A stretch of DNA of 64,000 nt from NCBI GenBank assembly GCA_965216725.1, contig CBDCGI010000003.1:1-64000 (forward strand). Direction: 5' to 3'. Of the stretch, positions 1-7,701 are shown in pieces. The translations under genes were made by a program, and so were the position numbers. The number at the start of each line of letters is the position of its first letter. Position 1 is the first letter of the stretch. The stretch comes from JACZUI01 sp965216725. GTDB taxonomy: Bacteria; Actinomycetota; Acidimicrobiia; Spongiisociales; ZC4RG35. The notes beneath the pieces are model-generated. The model worked only from the letters and a program-made list of their open reading frames with translations. It did not search any database and was not told where the DNA came from.

Positions 1-1
1 G

Positions 2-2104
2 GGCGCGTTTGCCACGATTGGGCTCGGTCTCCTCGGGACGCTGCCTGAGCATCCCCACTTCGAGGTGGGACGGGAGGTGTTCGGAAACATCCCCGATTTC
101 GTCCAGGTTCTGTTCTATGCGGGAGTGGCCGTTCTGATCTGGCTGGCGGCACATCTTCTGGCTTTGCGGGCCGCGGTCTGGGGCAGAGGAGCCTCTGAGA
201 AGCGCACTGGCAACTGGTCGCAGCGGATCAACGACCTCGCAGCGGGCCTCTCGATGAGGACGGTCGGCCGTGACAAGAAGGCCGGGCTGATGCACTCAAT
301 GATCTATTACGGGTTTGTCGTGCTCTTCCTGGGGACGGTGACCTTGGAGATCGATCACCTCCTCCCGGCAGACTTCAAGTTTCTGCAGGGCGATGTCTAC
401 CTGGGCTATTCGGCGATTCTCGACGCGGCCTCACTCGTGTATCTGGGGGGCCTGGCTCTGGCGGTGCTCGGTAGATACGTGGTGCCAGAGTGGAGGCTAC
501 GGTCGAAGACCAAGCCTGAGGACGCACTGATACTGGGTGTTCTCGCTGGAATAGGAGTCACCGGCCTGCTCACCGAGGCAGCGCGCATTGCGCTTGCGGG
601 ACGACCCGACCACGAGGTCTGGTCATTTGTCGGATATCCGTTGTCGGACCTGTTACCCGAAGCCTCGGCGGCGGGGTGGCATCAGTTTTGGTGGGTCACC
701 CATGTCGTCCTCTTCGGGTTGTTCCTGATCGTCGTGCCACTCACGAAGTTGCGGCACATGTTGACGTCCCCCGCCAATCTCTTTCTGTCGGCCAGGGACA
801 GGCCCAAGGGAGCGATGCGGGAGATGCCAAACCTTCTGGAGGTCGATGACATCGAAACGGTGGGTGCCTCAACCATCGACGATCTCACCTGGAAACAGCT
901 GTTCGACACCGACGCCTGCACGATATGCGGGCGATGCACCTCGGTTTGCCCGGCCAACATCACCGGCAAGCCCCTCGACCCGCGGGAGATGGTGCTGAAG
1001 ACCGGGGAGGTGGCTGCGGCCGCAGCCGGAGTCTCACCACCCGTCTCCACGACCGTCGTACTCGCCGACGACGAGTCATTGTTCAGCAGGGTTAGGCCCG
1101 AGGAGGTCTTCAGCTGCACGACCTGTCGTGCTTGCGATGAGATCTGTCCGGTGAACATCGAGATAGTCGATCGGATACTGGACATGCGCCGCTACCTCAC
1201 GCTGATGGAATCCGACTTCCCTACGGAGTTGGGGAAAGCTTTCGTGGCCATGGAGAACCAGTCCAACCCCTGGGGAATGAGCCAGCAGGCACGTGCCGAC
1301 TGGACGAAAGAACTGGACTTCGAGATCCCGGTGTTGGGCCAGGGAGGAAAGGACAGTGCTGAGTACCTGTGGTTTGTCGGCTGTGCCGGCTCCTTCGATG
1401 ATCGGAACACCGCGGTCTCGGTGGCCCTGGCGCGGCTGCTTCGCTCGGCTGGGATCGATTTCGCCATCCTGGGCACAGCCGAGCTGTGCAACGGAGACCC
1501 GGCCCGGCGTTCAGGCAACGAGTTCGTCTTTCAGCAGCTCGCGCTGCAGAACATCGCCACTTTTGAGGAGATGGGTGTGACCAAGGTCATCACTCAGTGC
1601 GCTCACTGCTTCAACACGATCGGAAACGAGTATCCCCAATTCGGCGGCCAATACGAGGTGGTCCATCACAGTCAGCTGCTCGCCGAACTGCTCGCCCAGG
1701 AACGACTGGATGTCCCACGCAAGCCCAATGGAGAGAGGAAGAAGATCGCCTACCACGACGCCTGCTACTTGGGCCGTCACAACGACGTCTATGTGGCTCC
1801 CAGAAATGTCGTGGGTGCCGCCGAGGATGTGGTGGAGATGCCGCGCCATGGGACCAGGGCCCTCTGTTGCGGCGCAGGTGGCGGCCGCTTCTGGATGGAA
1901 GAGAAGACGGGGAAGAAGGTCAACGTGGAGCGGGCGGAGGAGGCGCTTGCCACGGAAGCCGACGAGATCGCGGTCGCCTGCCCGTTCTGTTTTGTGATGC
2001 TCGACGACGGTGTCAAGGAACTAGGTCGGGAGGATGTCCCGGTCAGGGATATCTCGATGATCCTCGCCGAAGCACTGGACGTCGGGACCCAAACCATCCG
2101 GTGA
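2..2104 (+). CDS. Fe-S heterodisulfide-reductase-like membrane oxidoreductase, 5' partial
   Basis: The frame is open to the left edge of the window, so the true start lies upstream; a GTG at 65 is an internal alternative. The N-terminal part has about five hydrophobic segments, as in NarI-type heme b domains. Two 4Fe-4S motifs follow, CTICGRCTSVCP (near residue 284 counted from position 65) and CTTCRACDEICP (near 351). Two cysteine-rich CCG-type regions come next (CAHC near 512, CCGAGGG near 601). This order is that of the membrane-bound HdrD/GlpC-like reductases common in actinobacteria, which probably pass electrons between the quinone pool and an unknown thiol or flavin partner. The following lipoprotein gene overlaps its stop by 4 bp. 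The family is clear; the substrate is not. Confidence 0.85.
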   Translation, partial: GAFATIGLGLLGTLPEHPHFEVGREVFGNIPDFVQVLFYAGVAVLIWLAAHLLALRAAVWGRGASEKRTGNWSQRINDLAAGLSMRTVGRDKKAGLMHSMIYYGFVVLFLGTVTLEIDHLLPADFKFLQGDVYLGYSAILDAASLVYLGGLALAVLGRYVVPEWRLRSKTKPEDALILGVLAGIGVTGLLTEAARIALAGRPDHEVWSFVGYPLSDLLPEASAAGWHQFWWVTHVVLFGLFLIVVPLTKLRHMLTSPANLFLSARDRPKGAMREMPNLLEVDDIETVGASTIDDLTWKQLFDTDACTICGRCTSVCPANITGKPLDPREMVLKTGEVAAAAAGVSPPVSTTVVLADDESLFSRVRPEEVFSCTTCRACDEICPVNIEIVDRILDMRRYLTLMESDFPTELGKAFVAMENQSNPWGMSQQARADWTKELDFEIPVLGQGGKDSAEYLWFVGCAGSFDDRNTAVSVALARLLRSAGIDFAILGTAELCNGDPARRSGNEFVFQQLALQNIATFEEMGVTKVITQCAHCFNTIGNEYPQFGGQYEVVHHSQLLAELLAQERLDVPRKPNGERKKIAYHDACYLGRHNDVYVAPRNVVGAAEDVVEMPRHGTRALCCGAGGGRFWMEEKTGKKVNVERAEEALATEADEIAVACPFCFVMLDDGVKELGREDVPVRDISMILAEALDVGTQTIR

Positions 2105-2625
2105 TCCTGCGCCCGACTTTCCTCGTGCTGATGCTCGCCGTGCTGACGGCTTGTGACAGCAGCACGGTGGTGACCACCACCACCTCCGTACCGTCCACGA
2201 CGACATCCATTGCGGGAGAGGATGAGGGGACTCGCAGGTTCAGGGAATGCTTGGCACTCAACGGCATCGGCATCGCACCGATAGAGACCGACGGCACCGG
2301 CAGGCCGCGGCTGGATCTGGCAGTTGAAGGGTTGGACATGAGCGACCCCGAGGTGAGCGGCGCCGTGGCTGCATGTTCGGCCGAGCTCGGGAGCGGCGCT
2401 CTCGACCTCTCAACCGATGACCTTCTGCGCCAGGTGGTGATTGGCCAGCTCGAGGAGTTCTCGGTGTGCATGAGAGAACGCGGGATCGAGAACTTCCCTG
2501 ATCCAGAACCAGGGTTCAACGGGGTGGGGTCGGCCTACTCGGTTGCCGAGATCCCCTATTCCGATCCGGCGCTGGCGGCCGTCGCCGAGGTTTGTAGCCG
2601 GCGGGTATTTGCCGAATTCGGTTGA
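2101..2625 (+). CDS. Putative lipoprotein
   Basis: A GTG start at 2101 overlaps the preceding stop codon (GTGA), suggesting translational coupling. The 174-aa product starts with a short hydrophobic signal ending in the lipobox LTAC at about residues 14-17, followed by a Thr/Ser-rich linker (TTTTSVPSTTTS). The mature part has several spaced cysteines (FRECLALNG, VAACSAEL, FSVCMRERG, EVCSRR), which could form disulfides outside the membrane. The repeated pattern of a cysteine followed by a short helix and a FPDP-like motif resembles small secreted actinobacterial proteins of unknown function. No enzymatic motif is visible and no function is assigned. Confidence 0.75.
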   Translation: MILRPTFLVLMLAVLTACDSSTVVTTTTSVPSTTTSIAGEDEGTRRFRECLALNGIGIAPIETDGTGRPRLDLAVEGLDMSDPEVSGAVAACSAELGSGALDLSTDDLLRQVVIGQLEEFSVCMRERGIENFPDPEPGFNGVGSAYSVAEIPYSDPALAAVAEVCSRRVFAEFG

Positions 2626-2651
2626 TTTCGAGCCTCCTACCATCCGGGGTG

Positions 2652-2936
2652 ATGTCGTTGCCGACACCCACGATTCGCGAGGAAGTCACCGAAGACCAGG
2701 ACCTGGCCAAGACCTGGCAGGTGATCGTCTGGGACGACCCGGTCAACACCATGACATACGTCGTCTATGTGTTCCGCAAGCTGTTCGGCTTCAGCGAGGA
2801 GAAAGCCACGCGTCTCATGCTCCAGGTCCACAACGAAGGCAAGGCCACTGTCGCCGACGGTCCGCGGGAAAAGGCTGAGCTCGACTGCTATCGACTTCAT
2901 TCTCACGGGCTTTGGGCGACGATGGAGCAAGCGTGA
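2652..2936 (+). CDS. clpS: ATP-dependent Clp protease adaptor ClpS
   Basis: The 94-aa product has the typical ClpS length and core: a flexible N-terminus, then WQVIVWDDPVNTM (substrate pocket and Clp-docking region), YVVYVFRKLFGFSEEKA and MLQVHNEGKA. ClpS binds the N-terminal domain of ClpA or ClpC and delivers proteins with destabilising N-terminal residues for degradation. ATG at 2652 is preferred over the TTG upstream at 2622 because the upstream residues are not ClpS-like. The next gene, of the DUF2017 family, overlaps by 4 bp; this pairing is known in actinobacteria such as Mycobacterium, which supports the call. Confidence 0.93.
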   Translation: MSLPTPTIREEVTEDQDLAKTWQVIVWDDPVNTMTYVVYVFRKLFGFSEEKATRLMLQVHNEGKATVADGPREKAELDCYRLHSHGLWATMEQA

Positions 2937-3391
2937 CCTCGCGTGTCGGTCTCACCGGGGAGGGAATCGTGTTCGACTTTCCCTCCGAGGAGAGATCGCT
3001 GCTAGCCCAGGTTCTGCCACTTCTGGCCGAGGTCGATTCCGACCCGGACGATCCAGGCCACCGACGTCTCAACATCCCTGCATATCTCGACGATCCAGAA
3101 GCCAACGCCGAATGGCGGAGGTACATGGGGGCAGATCTCGAGATCGGGCGAGAGGAGGACCGGAAGCGCTTCGAACGCATTCTCAGCGGGGAGGGCCCGG
3201 TGGTGGTCACGGAAGAGGAGGCGGGAGCCTTTCTGCGTGTGCTCAACGAGGGCCGTCTCGCTTTCGCGGCGCGACTCGGGATAGAAGTCGCCGAGGATCA
3301 CGAGAACGTGTCACCCATGGAGAGGGCCGCGCTGGACTATCTCGGATTCGTCCTCGAAGACGTCGCTGTGGCTCTGATGGGTCGTTTGTAA
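2933..3391 (+). CDS. DUF2017 family protein
   Basis: This 152-aa protein starts with GTG at 2933, overlapping the clpS stop by 4 bp; a TTG at 2912 is an alternative. It matches by length, composition and position the DUF2017 proteins that follow clpS in many actinobacteria. It is acidic and mostly helical, with a conserved-looking C-terminal segment MERAALDYLGFVLEDV. The family's function is unknown. Coupling to clpS suggests a role in, or co-regulation with, N-end-rule proteolysis, which is an inference. In mycobacteria the next genes are a JAMM peptidase and cysO; those are absent here. Confidence 0.8.
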   Translation: MTSRVGLTGEGIVFDFPSEERSLLAQVLPLLAEVDSDPDDPGHRRLNIPAYLDDPEANAEWRRYMGADLEIGREEDRKRFERILSGEGPVVVTEEEAGAFLRVLNEGRLAFAARLGIEVAEDHENVSPMERAALDYLGFVLEDVAVALMGRL

Positions 3392-3460
3392 GTCGGCCTG
3401 ACGCGGGCGGCGGTCACTTCGGTAGGTTCCGATGTTCAGATCGTCGAGTGCGGAGGTAGC

Positions 3461-4570
3461 TTGGTCGGAGACCCCATCGCAGGCTTGAGCAGTCCGACCG
3501 GGGCGCTCGTCTCGGTGTATCTGAATCGGCCCAGTCCGGGGGGGTTTTCGGCTCTGATCACGGACACATTGCGCGCATTGAGAGAACAAGCGCCGCAGCT
3601 TCCTAGAAGTGTCCAGAAAAGCCTGCGCCGGGATGGGGAGAGGATCAGCGATCTTGCCAATCGTCTCGAGACCGAAACGGCGCCCGCCTACGCGGTTTTC
3701 GCCTCGAGCGACGACGATATCTTCCTCGTCGAAGCTCTGACTCACAGTGTCAAGAGCCAGGCCAGCATCGGCCCCGCTCCTTATCTTCGACCGCTGCGAG
3801 CAGCTCCCCGGCCGCTTCGCGCAGGAGTTCTGGTTGCCGACCAGACGGTGGCGCGTGTCTTTGTGAGCAGAGGCGGTCACATCGACGAATTGGGACCACC
3901 GATCCGCGCTGATATCGGCAAGCCCAACTACGGCGGGTTTGGGGGCTACTCCGAGCACACAGTCCGTTCCCGGGCCGGTGAGGTGAGCGCGAGGCTGTGG
4001 AAAGACGCGGCCAATGTGTTGCTCGCTGAGCATCAACGCCAACCCTTCGATTTCATGGTCGTCGGGTCCCGCGACGAGATCTCGGAGGAGATTGTCAGCC
4101 AGCTTCACCCCTATCTCGCCGATCTGTACCGCGCATACGTCGTGCTGGCGCCCCGGGACTTGACCACGAGTCGCCTCGGTTCGGAAATCAAACCTCTCCT
4201 CGCCGAGGTGCGCGTCAACCGGCAAGCTGCCCTTGCCGGGAGAGTCCTCGACACCGCGTGGAGTGGAGGACAGGGTGTGCTCGGGCTGAACAAGACTATC
4301 GAGGCGGCCAACGCTCAGGCTGTCGACACTCTCGTGGTAGCCGGATGGTTCACCCGCTCGGGCGTAGTCTGCAGCGTCTGCGGAGCGCTCGGGCGTCTCG
4401 GCCCCAAGTGCGAGACTTGTGGCGAGAAAGTGCACGACGTCGATGACATTGTCTCCGAGGTGATGGATCGCGTGGTTGCGGCGGGGGGCAGCGTCAACCA
4501 GATCCAAGTTGCCTCACCCCTCGACGTCGAAGGGGTCGGCGCGATCACCCGTTATCCGGTCAAGGTGTGA
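3461..4570 (+). CDS. Bacterial eRF1-like (baeRF family) protein with zinc ribbon
   Basis: The 369-aa protein has the layout of bacterial archaeo-eukaryotic release-factor homologues. The N-terminal domain is followed by a middle RNase-H-like domain (VLVADQTVARVFVSRGG, near residue 130) with a GGFGGYSEHTVRSR loop that sits where eRF1 has its catalytic GGQ loop. The C-terminal L7Ae-like domain carries a four-cysteine zinc ribbon (CSVCG near 304 and CETCG near 317). Proteins of this superfamily (Vms1, Pelota, eRF1) act on ribosome-bound peptidyl-tRNA; the substrate of this one is unknown. The TTG start at 3461 has a GGAGG about 4-5 nt upstream, which is close but usable. Confidence 0.7.
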   Translation: MVGDPIAGLSSPTGALVSVYLNRPSPGGFSALITDTLRALREQAPQLPRSVQKSLRRDGERISDLANRLETETAPAYAVFASSDDDIFLVEALTHSVKSQASIGPAPYLRPLRAAPRPLRAGVLVADQTVARVFVSRGGHIDELGPPIRADIGKPNYGGFGGYSEHTVRSRAGEVSARLWKDAANVLLAEHQRQPFDFMVVGSRDEISEEIVSQLHPYLADLYRAYVVLAPRDLTTSRLGSEIKPLLAEVRVNRQAALAGRVLDTAWSGGQGVLGLNKTIEAANAQAVDTLVVAGWFTRSGVVCSVCGALGRLGPKCETCGEKVHDVDDIVSEVMDRVVAAGGSVNQIQVASPLDVEGVGAITRYPVKV

Positions 4571-4591
4571 GCGTCTGTAATCTCGGCCGTG

Positions 4592-4900
4592 ATGAGGGAC
4601 GCACTGCGCACCATCGACACGTGGAAGGCTGAGGGCAAAGCCGTCGCCAAGGCCACGGTGGTGAAGGCGTACGGTTCGTCGCCAAGACCTCCGGGATCGG
4701 TGATGCTGGTGTCATCGGATGGCGACATGGAGGGATCGGTGTCCGGGGGCTGCGTGGAGAACGACGTCGTGGTCCGCGCCTTCCAAGTGCTCGACAGCGG
4801 CTCGCCTGAGCTGGTCACCTACGGCATCGCCGACGACGAGGCCTTCAGCGTCGGCTTGGCCTGCGGAGGAACCATTCAGGTCTACATCGAGCCGTGGTAG
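4592..4900 (+). CDS. XdhC/CoxI N-terminal domain protein
   Basis: This small 102-aa protein holds only the XdhC_CoxI domain: TVVKAYGSSPRPPGSVMLV, a GSVSGGCVEND motif and a C-terminal GLACGGTIQVYIEPW. XdhC proteins bind molybdenum cofactor and take part in its sulfuration and insertion into xanthine dehydrogenase/CO dehydrogenase-type enzymes. In many bacteria the domain is fused to a Rossmann domain; here it ends at a TAG and the Rossmann part is encoded by the next gene in a different reading frame, overlapping by 7 bp. ATG at 4592 directly follows an in-frame GTG at 4589. Confidence 0.85.
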   Translation: MRDALRTIDTWKAEGKAVAKATVVKAYGSSPRPPGSVMLVSSDGDMEGSVSGGCVENDVVVRAFQVLDSGSPELVTYGIADDEAFSVGLACGGTIQVYIEPW

Positions 4901-5652
4901 AGACCGCCGCAGCCCAAGCAGTGGGGCATCTCGTCGAGACCGACGGCTGGGGAGTCTCGATCACGGTGATAACTGGAGAACGGGAGGGGCAGAAGGCCGT
5001 CGTGGACGGGTCGGGCTCGATCATGGCCGGATCACTGCCCGAGCATCTCGTCGAGCCGGCAATCGCCGACGCGATGGCTCTTATGAGGGTGGAGAAGTCA
5101 GTTTCTCTCGGCTATGGGTCCGACGAAGTCTTCTTCGAAGTGATCGCGCCGAGACCGTATCTGTTTGTTTTTGGTGCCGTCCACATCGCTCAGGAGCTCA
5201 CTACTCATGCCTCGCTTCTGGGGTACCGAACCGTTGTCGCAGACCCCAGGGCGGCGTTTGTAACTGCCGAGAGGTTCCCGCAGGTCGATGAGTTGAGGGT
5301 GGGCTGGCCCGGAGACGTTTGCGATGCGAGCGAGCTCGACCGACGCACGTTCATCGTTGTGTTGACTCATGATCGCCGTTTCGAGGATCCGTTGTGGCCG
5401 ATCGCTCTCAACTCCGACGCCCGCTACATCGGTGCCATGGGCTCGAAGAAGACCACGGCCCGGCGGAGGGAACGGCTTCTTTCCGACGGGTTCAGCGAAA
5501 ACCAGGTGAACCGAATCCATGGTCCTGTGGGTCTGCGCATCGGGGCGAGGACGGCCGGGGAGACGGCGGTCGCAATTGTTGCCGAGATGATCACGGCCCG
5601 GTATGCCGCCGATGAGGAATTGGCACTGACCGGCGTGCCTCTTAGGCCTTGA
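4894..5652 (+). CDS. XdhC family protein, Rossmann domain
   Basis: The 252-aa product starts with a GTG inside the end of the previous gene. Its first 80 residues look like a second part of the CoxI-type region. From about residue 85 it shows a Rossmann-like unit (PYLFVFGAVHIAQELT) and the XdhC C-terminal signature (DARYIGAMGSKKTTARRRERL, then RIHGPVGLRIGARTAGETAVAIVAEMI). It probably works with the upstream XdhC domain in maturing a molybdenum hydroxylase. The nucleotidyltransferase gene that follows completes a molybdenum cofactor cluster. No molybdenum hydroxylase structural gene lies in this window. Confidence 0.88.
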   Translation: MVETAAAQAVGHLVETDGWGVSITVITGEREGQKAVVDGSGSIMAGSLPEHLVEPAIADAMALMRVEKSVSLGYGSDEVFFEVIAPRPYLFVFGAVHIAQELTTHASLLGYRTVVADPRAAFVTAERFPQVDELRVGWPGDVCDASELDRRTFIVVLTHDRRFEDPLWPIALNSDARYIGAMGSKKTTARRRERLLSDGFSENQVNRIHGPVGLRIGARTAGETAVAIVAEMITARYAADEELALTGVPLRP

Positions 5653-5677
5653 GCCGAGACCACTACGGTCATTGCGA

Positions 5678-6274
5678 ATGCGCATAGCTGCCCTGGTTCT
5701 GGCCGCAGGTGGATCCAGTCGTCTCGGCCGCCCCAAACAATTGGAGCCGTGGGGTGAGAGGAACCTTCTCGAGCACGTTGTGGCCAAGACCATCGACTTC
5801 GAAGTCGAAGAGGTGTGGGTGGTGCTGGGGAGCGACTCAGATTTGATCCTGGGCGAATCCGACCTCGGCGACGCTGGGGTCATCGAGAATCCAGAGTGGA
5901 AGGATGGAATCGCCTCTTCGCTCCGAGTGGGTCTCGACACGTTGACCCGCAAGTCGAGGTGTGATGCCGCTCTGATCGTCATCGGGGATCAACCCGACAT
6001 CTCTGCGGACGTAGTCTCGAGGCTGGTCGAGGCACACGACAGGAGTGGGCTTCCCGTGACCATTCCCAAGTACCGGTACAGCTGGGGCAATCCAGTGATC
6101 GTCAGCGCTTCATTGTGGCCCCGTCTTATGTCGCTGGAGGGAGACGAGGGTGCGGCAAGGCTGTGGCATGCGCATCCGGAATGGGTCAACGAGGTTTGGT
6201 TTCCCGACGCTTCCCCCCGAGATGTGGATACAGAGTCGGACGTCACCGATCTTCGCCCACGACCCGGTTCTTGA
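5678..6274 (+). CDS. MobA/MocA-like molybdenum cofactor nucleotidyltransferase
   Basis: This 198-aa protein has the GT-A nucleotidyltransferase signature LVLAAGGSSRLGRPKQLEPWG at its N-terminus, a VIGDQPDISADVV metal-binding segment around residue 107, and a short C-terminal sheet ending DVDTESDVTDL. MocA adds CMP to molybdopterin to make the dinucleotide form used by xanthine-dehydrogenase-type enzymes; MobA uses GTP. Its position 25 bp after the two XdhC genes favours a MocA role. ATG at 5678 is preferred over a TTG six bases upstream. Confidence 0.85.
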   Translation: MRIAALVLAAGGSSRLGRPKQLEPWGERNLLEHVVAKTIDFEVEEVWVVLGSDSDLILGESDLGDAGVIENPEWKDGIASSLRVGLDTLTRKSRCDAALIVIGDQPDISADVVSRLVEAHDRSGLPVTIPKYRYSWGNPVIVSASLWPRLMSLEGDEGAARLWHAHPEWVNEVWFPDASPRDVDTESDVTDLRPRPGS

Positions 6275-6330
6275 TTGCTCTCATTCGTATAGAGTCGCCG
6301 GTCTGAGCGGATCGGAGTGACTGCAGAAGA

Positions 6331-6729
6331 ATGGCGAGAGTCGATGAGGTCGCCGGCGTCGACCACAAAACGGCAACCAAACTTCGCAAGGCCGGAGTCA
6401 AGACGGCGCGAAGCCTGGCGGAGAAGGCATCTACTCCCAAGGGAAGAAACGAGCTGTCCAAGGCCACAGGATTGTCCGGGCGTGACCTTCAGCTCTGGGT
6501 CCATCATTGCGATCTGCTTCGGGTGAGGGGAGTGGGAGCCGAGTATGCCGAGCTTCTGGTAGCCGCCGGCGTGGACACCGTCAGAGATTTGAGACGAAGG
6601 AACCCAACCGCGCTGGTGGCGAAGATTATTGGCCTGAACGGCTCGAAGAAGGTCGTTCAGCGTCTTCCAACGGAGTCGATGGTCGAGAGTTGGATCGAGA
6701 GCGCCAAAGACGTCGAGCCGACCCTGTAG
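6331..6729 (+). CDS. DUF4332 / helix-hairpin-helix protein
   Basis: The 132-aa product has paired helix-hairpin-helix-like units: DEVAGVDHKTATKLRKAGV near the N-terminus and LRVRGVGAEYAELLVAAGV near residue 66. The second repeats the pattern seen in DUF4332 proteins (DLLRVxGVGxxYAxLLxxAGV). Such modules usually bind nucleic acid or mediate protein contacts. No catalytic residues are evident. It stands alone between the molybdenum cofactor genes and a convergent HbhA-like gene, and its cellular role is unknown. Confidence 0.75.
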   Translation: MARVDEVAGVDHKTATKLRKAGVKTARSLAEKASTPKGRNELSKATGLSGRDLQLWVHHCDLLRVRGVGAEYAELLVAAGVDTVRDLRRRNPTALVAKIIGLNGSKKVVQRLPTESMVESWIESAKDVEPTL

Positions 6730-6758
6730 GCAAGGCCGGCCCGACGGGTGTTGGTTGG

Positions 6759-7274
6759 TTAGGAGGCTTGCTTGGTAGCCGTGGTGCTCTTGGCAGCAGG
6801 CTTCTTGGCCGCGGTGGTCTTGGCCGTGGTGCTCTTGGCAGCAGGCTTCTTGGCCGCGGTGGTCTTGGCCGTGGTGCTCTTGGCAGCAGGCTTCTTGGCC
6901 GCGGTGGTCTTGGCCGTGGTGCTCTTGGCAGCAGGCTTGGTTTCGGCTTTGTCTTCGGTCTTTGCCTCGGTCCCTTCCGGCCGGAATGAGGTCTTCCAGG
7001 TGGCCAGCATGTCTTCGAGCTGGTCACGCAGTTTGCTGACCTGATCTTTTGCCTGGTCGAGATCGACCCTGGACGTGATGTCCTCGACGACTTTCTGGTC
7101 ACTTATACGGCCGACGACCTTCTCGCCCTCAACGGCCCAGCCGTCGATGGCCTGCTCGAGGTTCTTGCCGTATCCGCTCGCCTGCTCGCCCAGCTTGTTG
7201 CCGACTTCTCCAACCTTCTTGGCCGCGACGACGGGGGCGCCGACTGCGGCGTAGAGGATGTTCTTTGCATCCAT
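6759..7274 (-). CDS. HbhA-like protein with lysine/alanine-rich repeats
   Basis: This 171-aa protein has an N-terminal helical, phasin-like part of about 110 residues (NILYAAVGAPVVAAKKVGEV, then a coiled-coil-like stretch DLDQAKDQVSKLRDQLEDML). A basic tail follows, made of a 15-residue unit KPAAKSTTAKTTAAK repeated three and a half times. The architecture, length and preceding XRE regulator gene match mycobacterial HbhA, the heparin-binding haemagglutinin, whose Lys/Ala/Pro tail binds polyanions, though the residue order differs. It could equally be a histone-H1-like or polyhydroxyalkanoate-granule protein. The regulator gene ends 5 bp upstream of this start, so they form an operon. Confidence 0.65.
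   Translation of the reverse strand: MDAKNILYAAVGAPVVAAKKVGEVGNKLGEQASGYGKNLEQAIDGWAVEGEKVVGRISDQKVVEDITSRVDLDQAKDQVSKLRDQLEDMLATWKTSFRPEGTEAKTEDKAETKPAAKSTTAKTTAAKKPAAKSTTAKTTAAKKPAAKSTTAKTTAAKKPAAKSTTATKQAS
6781..6938. repeat. Perfect 45-bp tandem repeat, 3.5 copies
   Basis: Three identical 45-bp units lie at 6781-6825, 6826-6870 and 6871-6915, followed by a partial copy of 23 bp to 6938. They encode the lysine/alanine-rich tail of the HbhA-like protein. Identity at the DNA level, including third codon positions, points to recent expansion by slippage or recombination rather than only protein-level selection. Each added or lost unit changes the tail by 15 residues without shifting the frame. 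Confidence 0.97.
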
Positions 7275-7279
7275 TGCTC

Positions 7280-7642
7280 TTACTCCTGTCCTTTTGGTTG
7301 CCCGGACCCGCTCTGGGTCAGGGCCTGGTACATGTCACGAAGCACCTTTTTCTGACTCGGGCTCAGCCTCTCGTCCGCAGCGATGGCGTCGGCGACGGTC
7401 GGCATCGCCAACTCCTCGTCGATGAGCCCCGCCTGCGCATAGAGGCTGTTTGCCGATATCTCCAGTGCCCGAGAGATGCGCTTGAGGATCTCTGCGGAAG
7501 GTTTGCGGATTCCTCGCTCGATCTGGCTCAGGTAGGGGTTCGATATCCCCGCTGATTCGGCCAGTCGCCGCAAGGAGAGGTTCGCTCTTTCCCGCTGCTC
7601 GCGGATATAACCCCCGAGATCCCGGTGCTTGCTCTCGTTCAT
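7280..7642 (-). CDS. XRE-family transcriptional regulator
   Basis: The 120-aa protein carries a helix-turn-helix of the Cro/CI type: LGGYIREQRERANLSLRRLA, then ESAGISNPYLSQIERGIRKP, near residues 10-48. A short helical C-terminal part follows (LSPSQKKVLRDMYQALTQS). It closely resembles the regulator encoded just before hbhA in mycobacteria, and here too it precedes an HbhA-like gene by 5 bp. ATG at 7642 has a GGAG immediately before it; a TTG six bases upstream is an alternative start. A palindrome overlapping its promoter suggests autoregulation. Confidence 0.88.
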   Translation of the reverse strand: MNESKHRDLGGYIREQRERANLSLRRLAESAGISNPYLSQIERGIRKPSAEILKRISRALEISANSLYAQAGLIDEELAMPTVADAIAADERLSPSQKKVLRDMYQALTQSGSGQPKGQE

Positions 7643-7650
7643 CTCCAATA

Positions 7651-7692
7651 AGCCTAGAGCAAGCTGCTAACAATTGCAAGCACAGTGCTTGC
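7651..7692 (-). promoter_or_regulatory. Candidate promoter and operator of the XRE-hbhA-like operon
   Basis: Read on the minus strand, TTGCAA (7679-7674) and TAGGCT (7656-7651) are spaced by 17 bp and fit a SigA-type promoter. An inverted repeat, GCAAGCA-CAG-TGCTTGC on the plus strand (7676-7692), overlaps the -35 element. The position suits an operator for the regulator encoded directly downstream. This is read from sequence only. Confidence 0.5.
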
Positions 7693-7701
7693 AGGCGGTC
7701 C

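Noticed and set aside
3311..4507. A 398-codon open frame on the minus strand
   Set aside because: It is antisense to the eRF1-like gene and has no family character.
4898..4900. Stop between the two XdhC genes as another recoded codon
   Set aside because: The stop is TAG, not TGA, and the second gene is in a different frame, so Sec read-through cannot join them.
6781..6938. Tandem 45-bp repeats as a CRISPR array
   Set aside because: Units are directly adjacent with no spacers and encode an in-frame protein tail.
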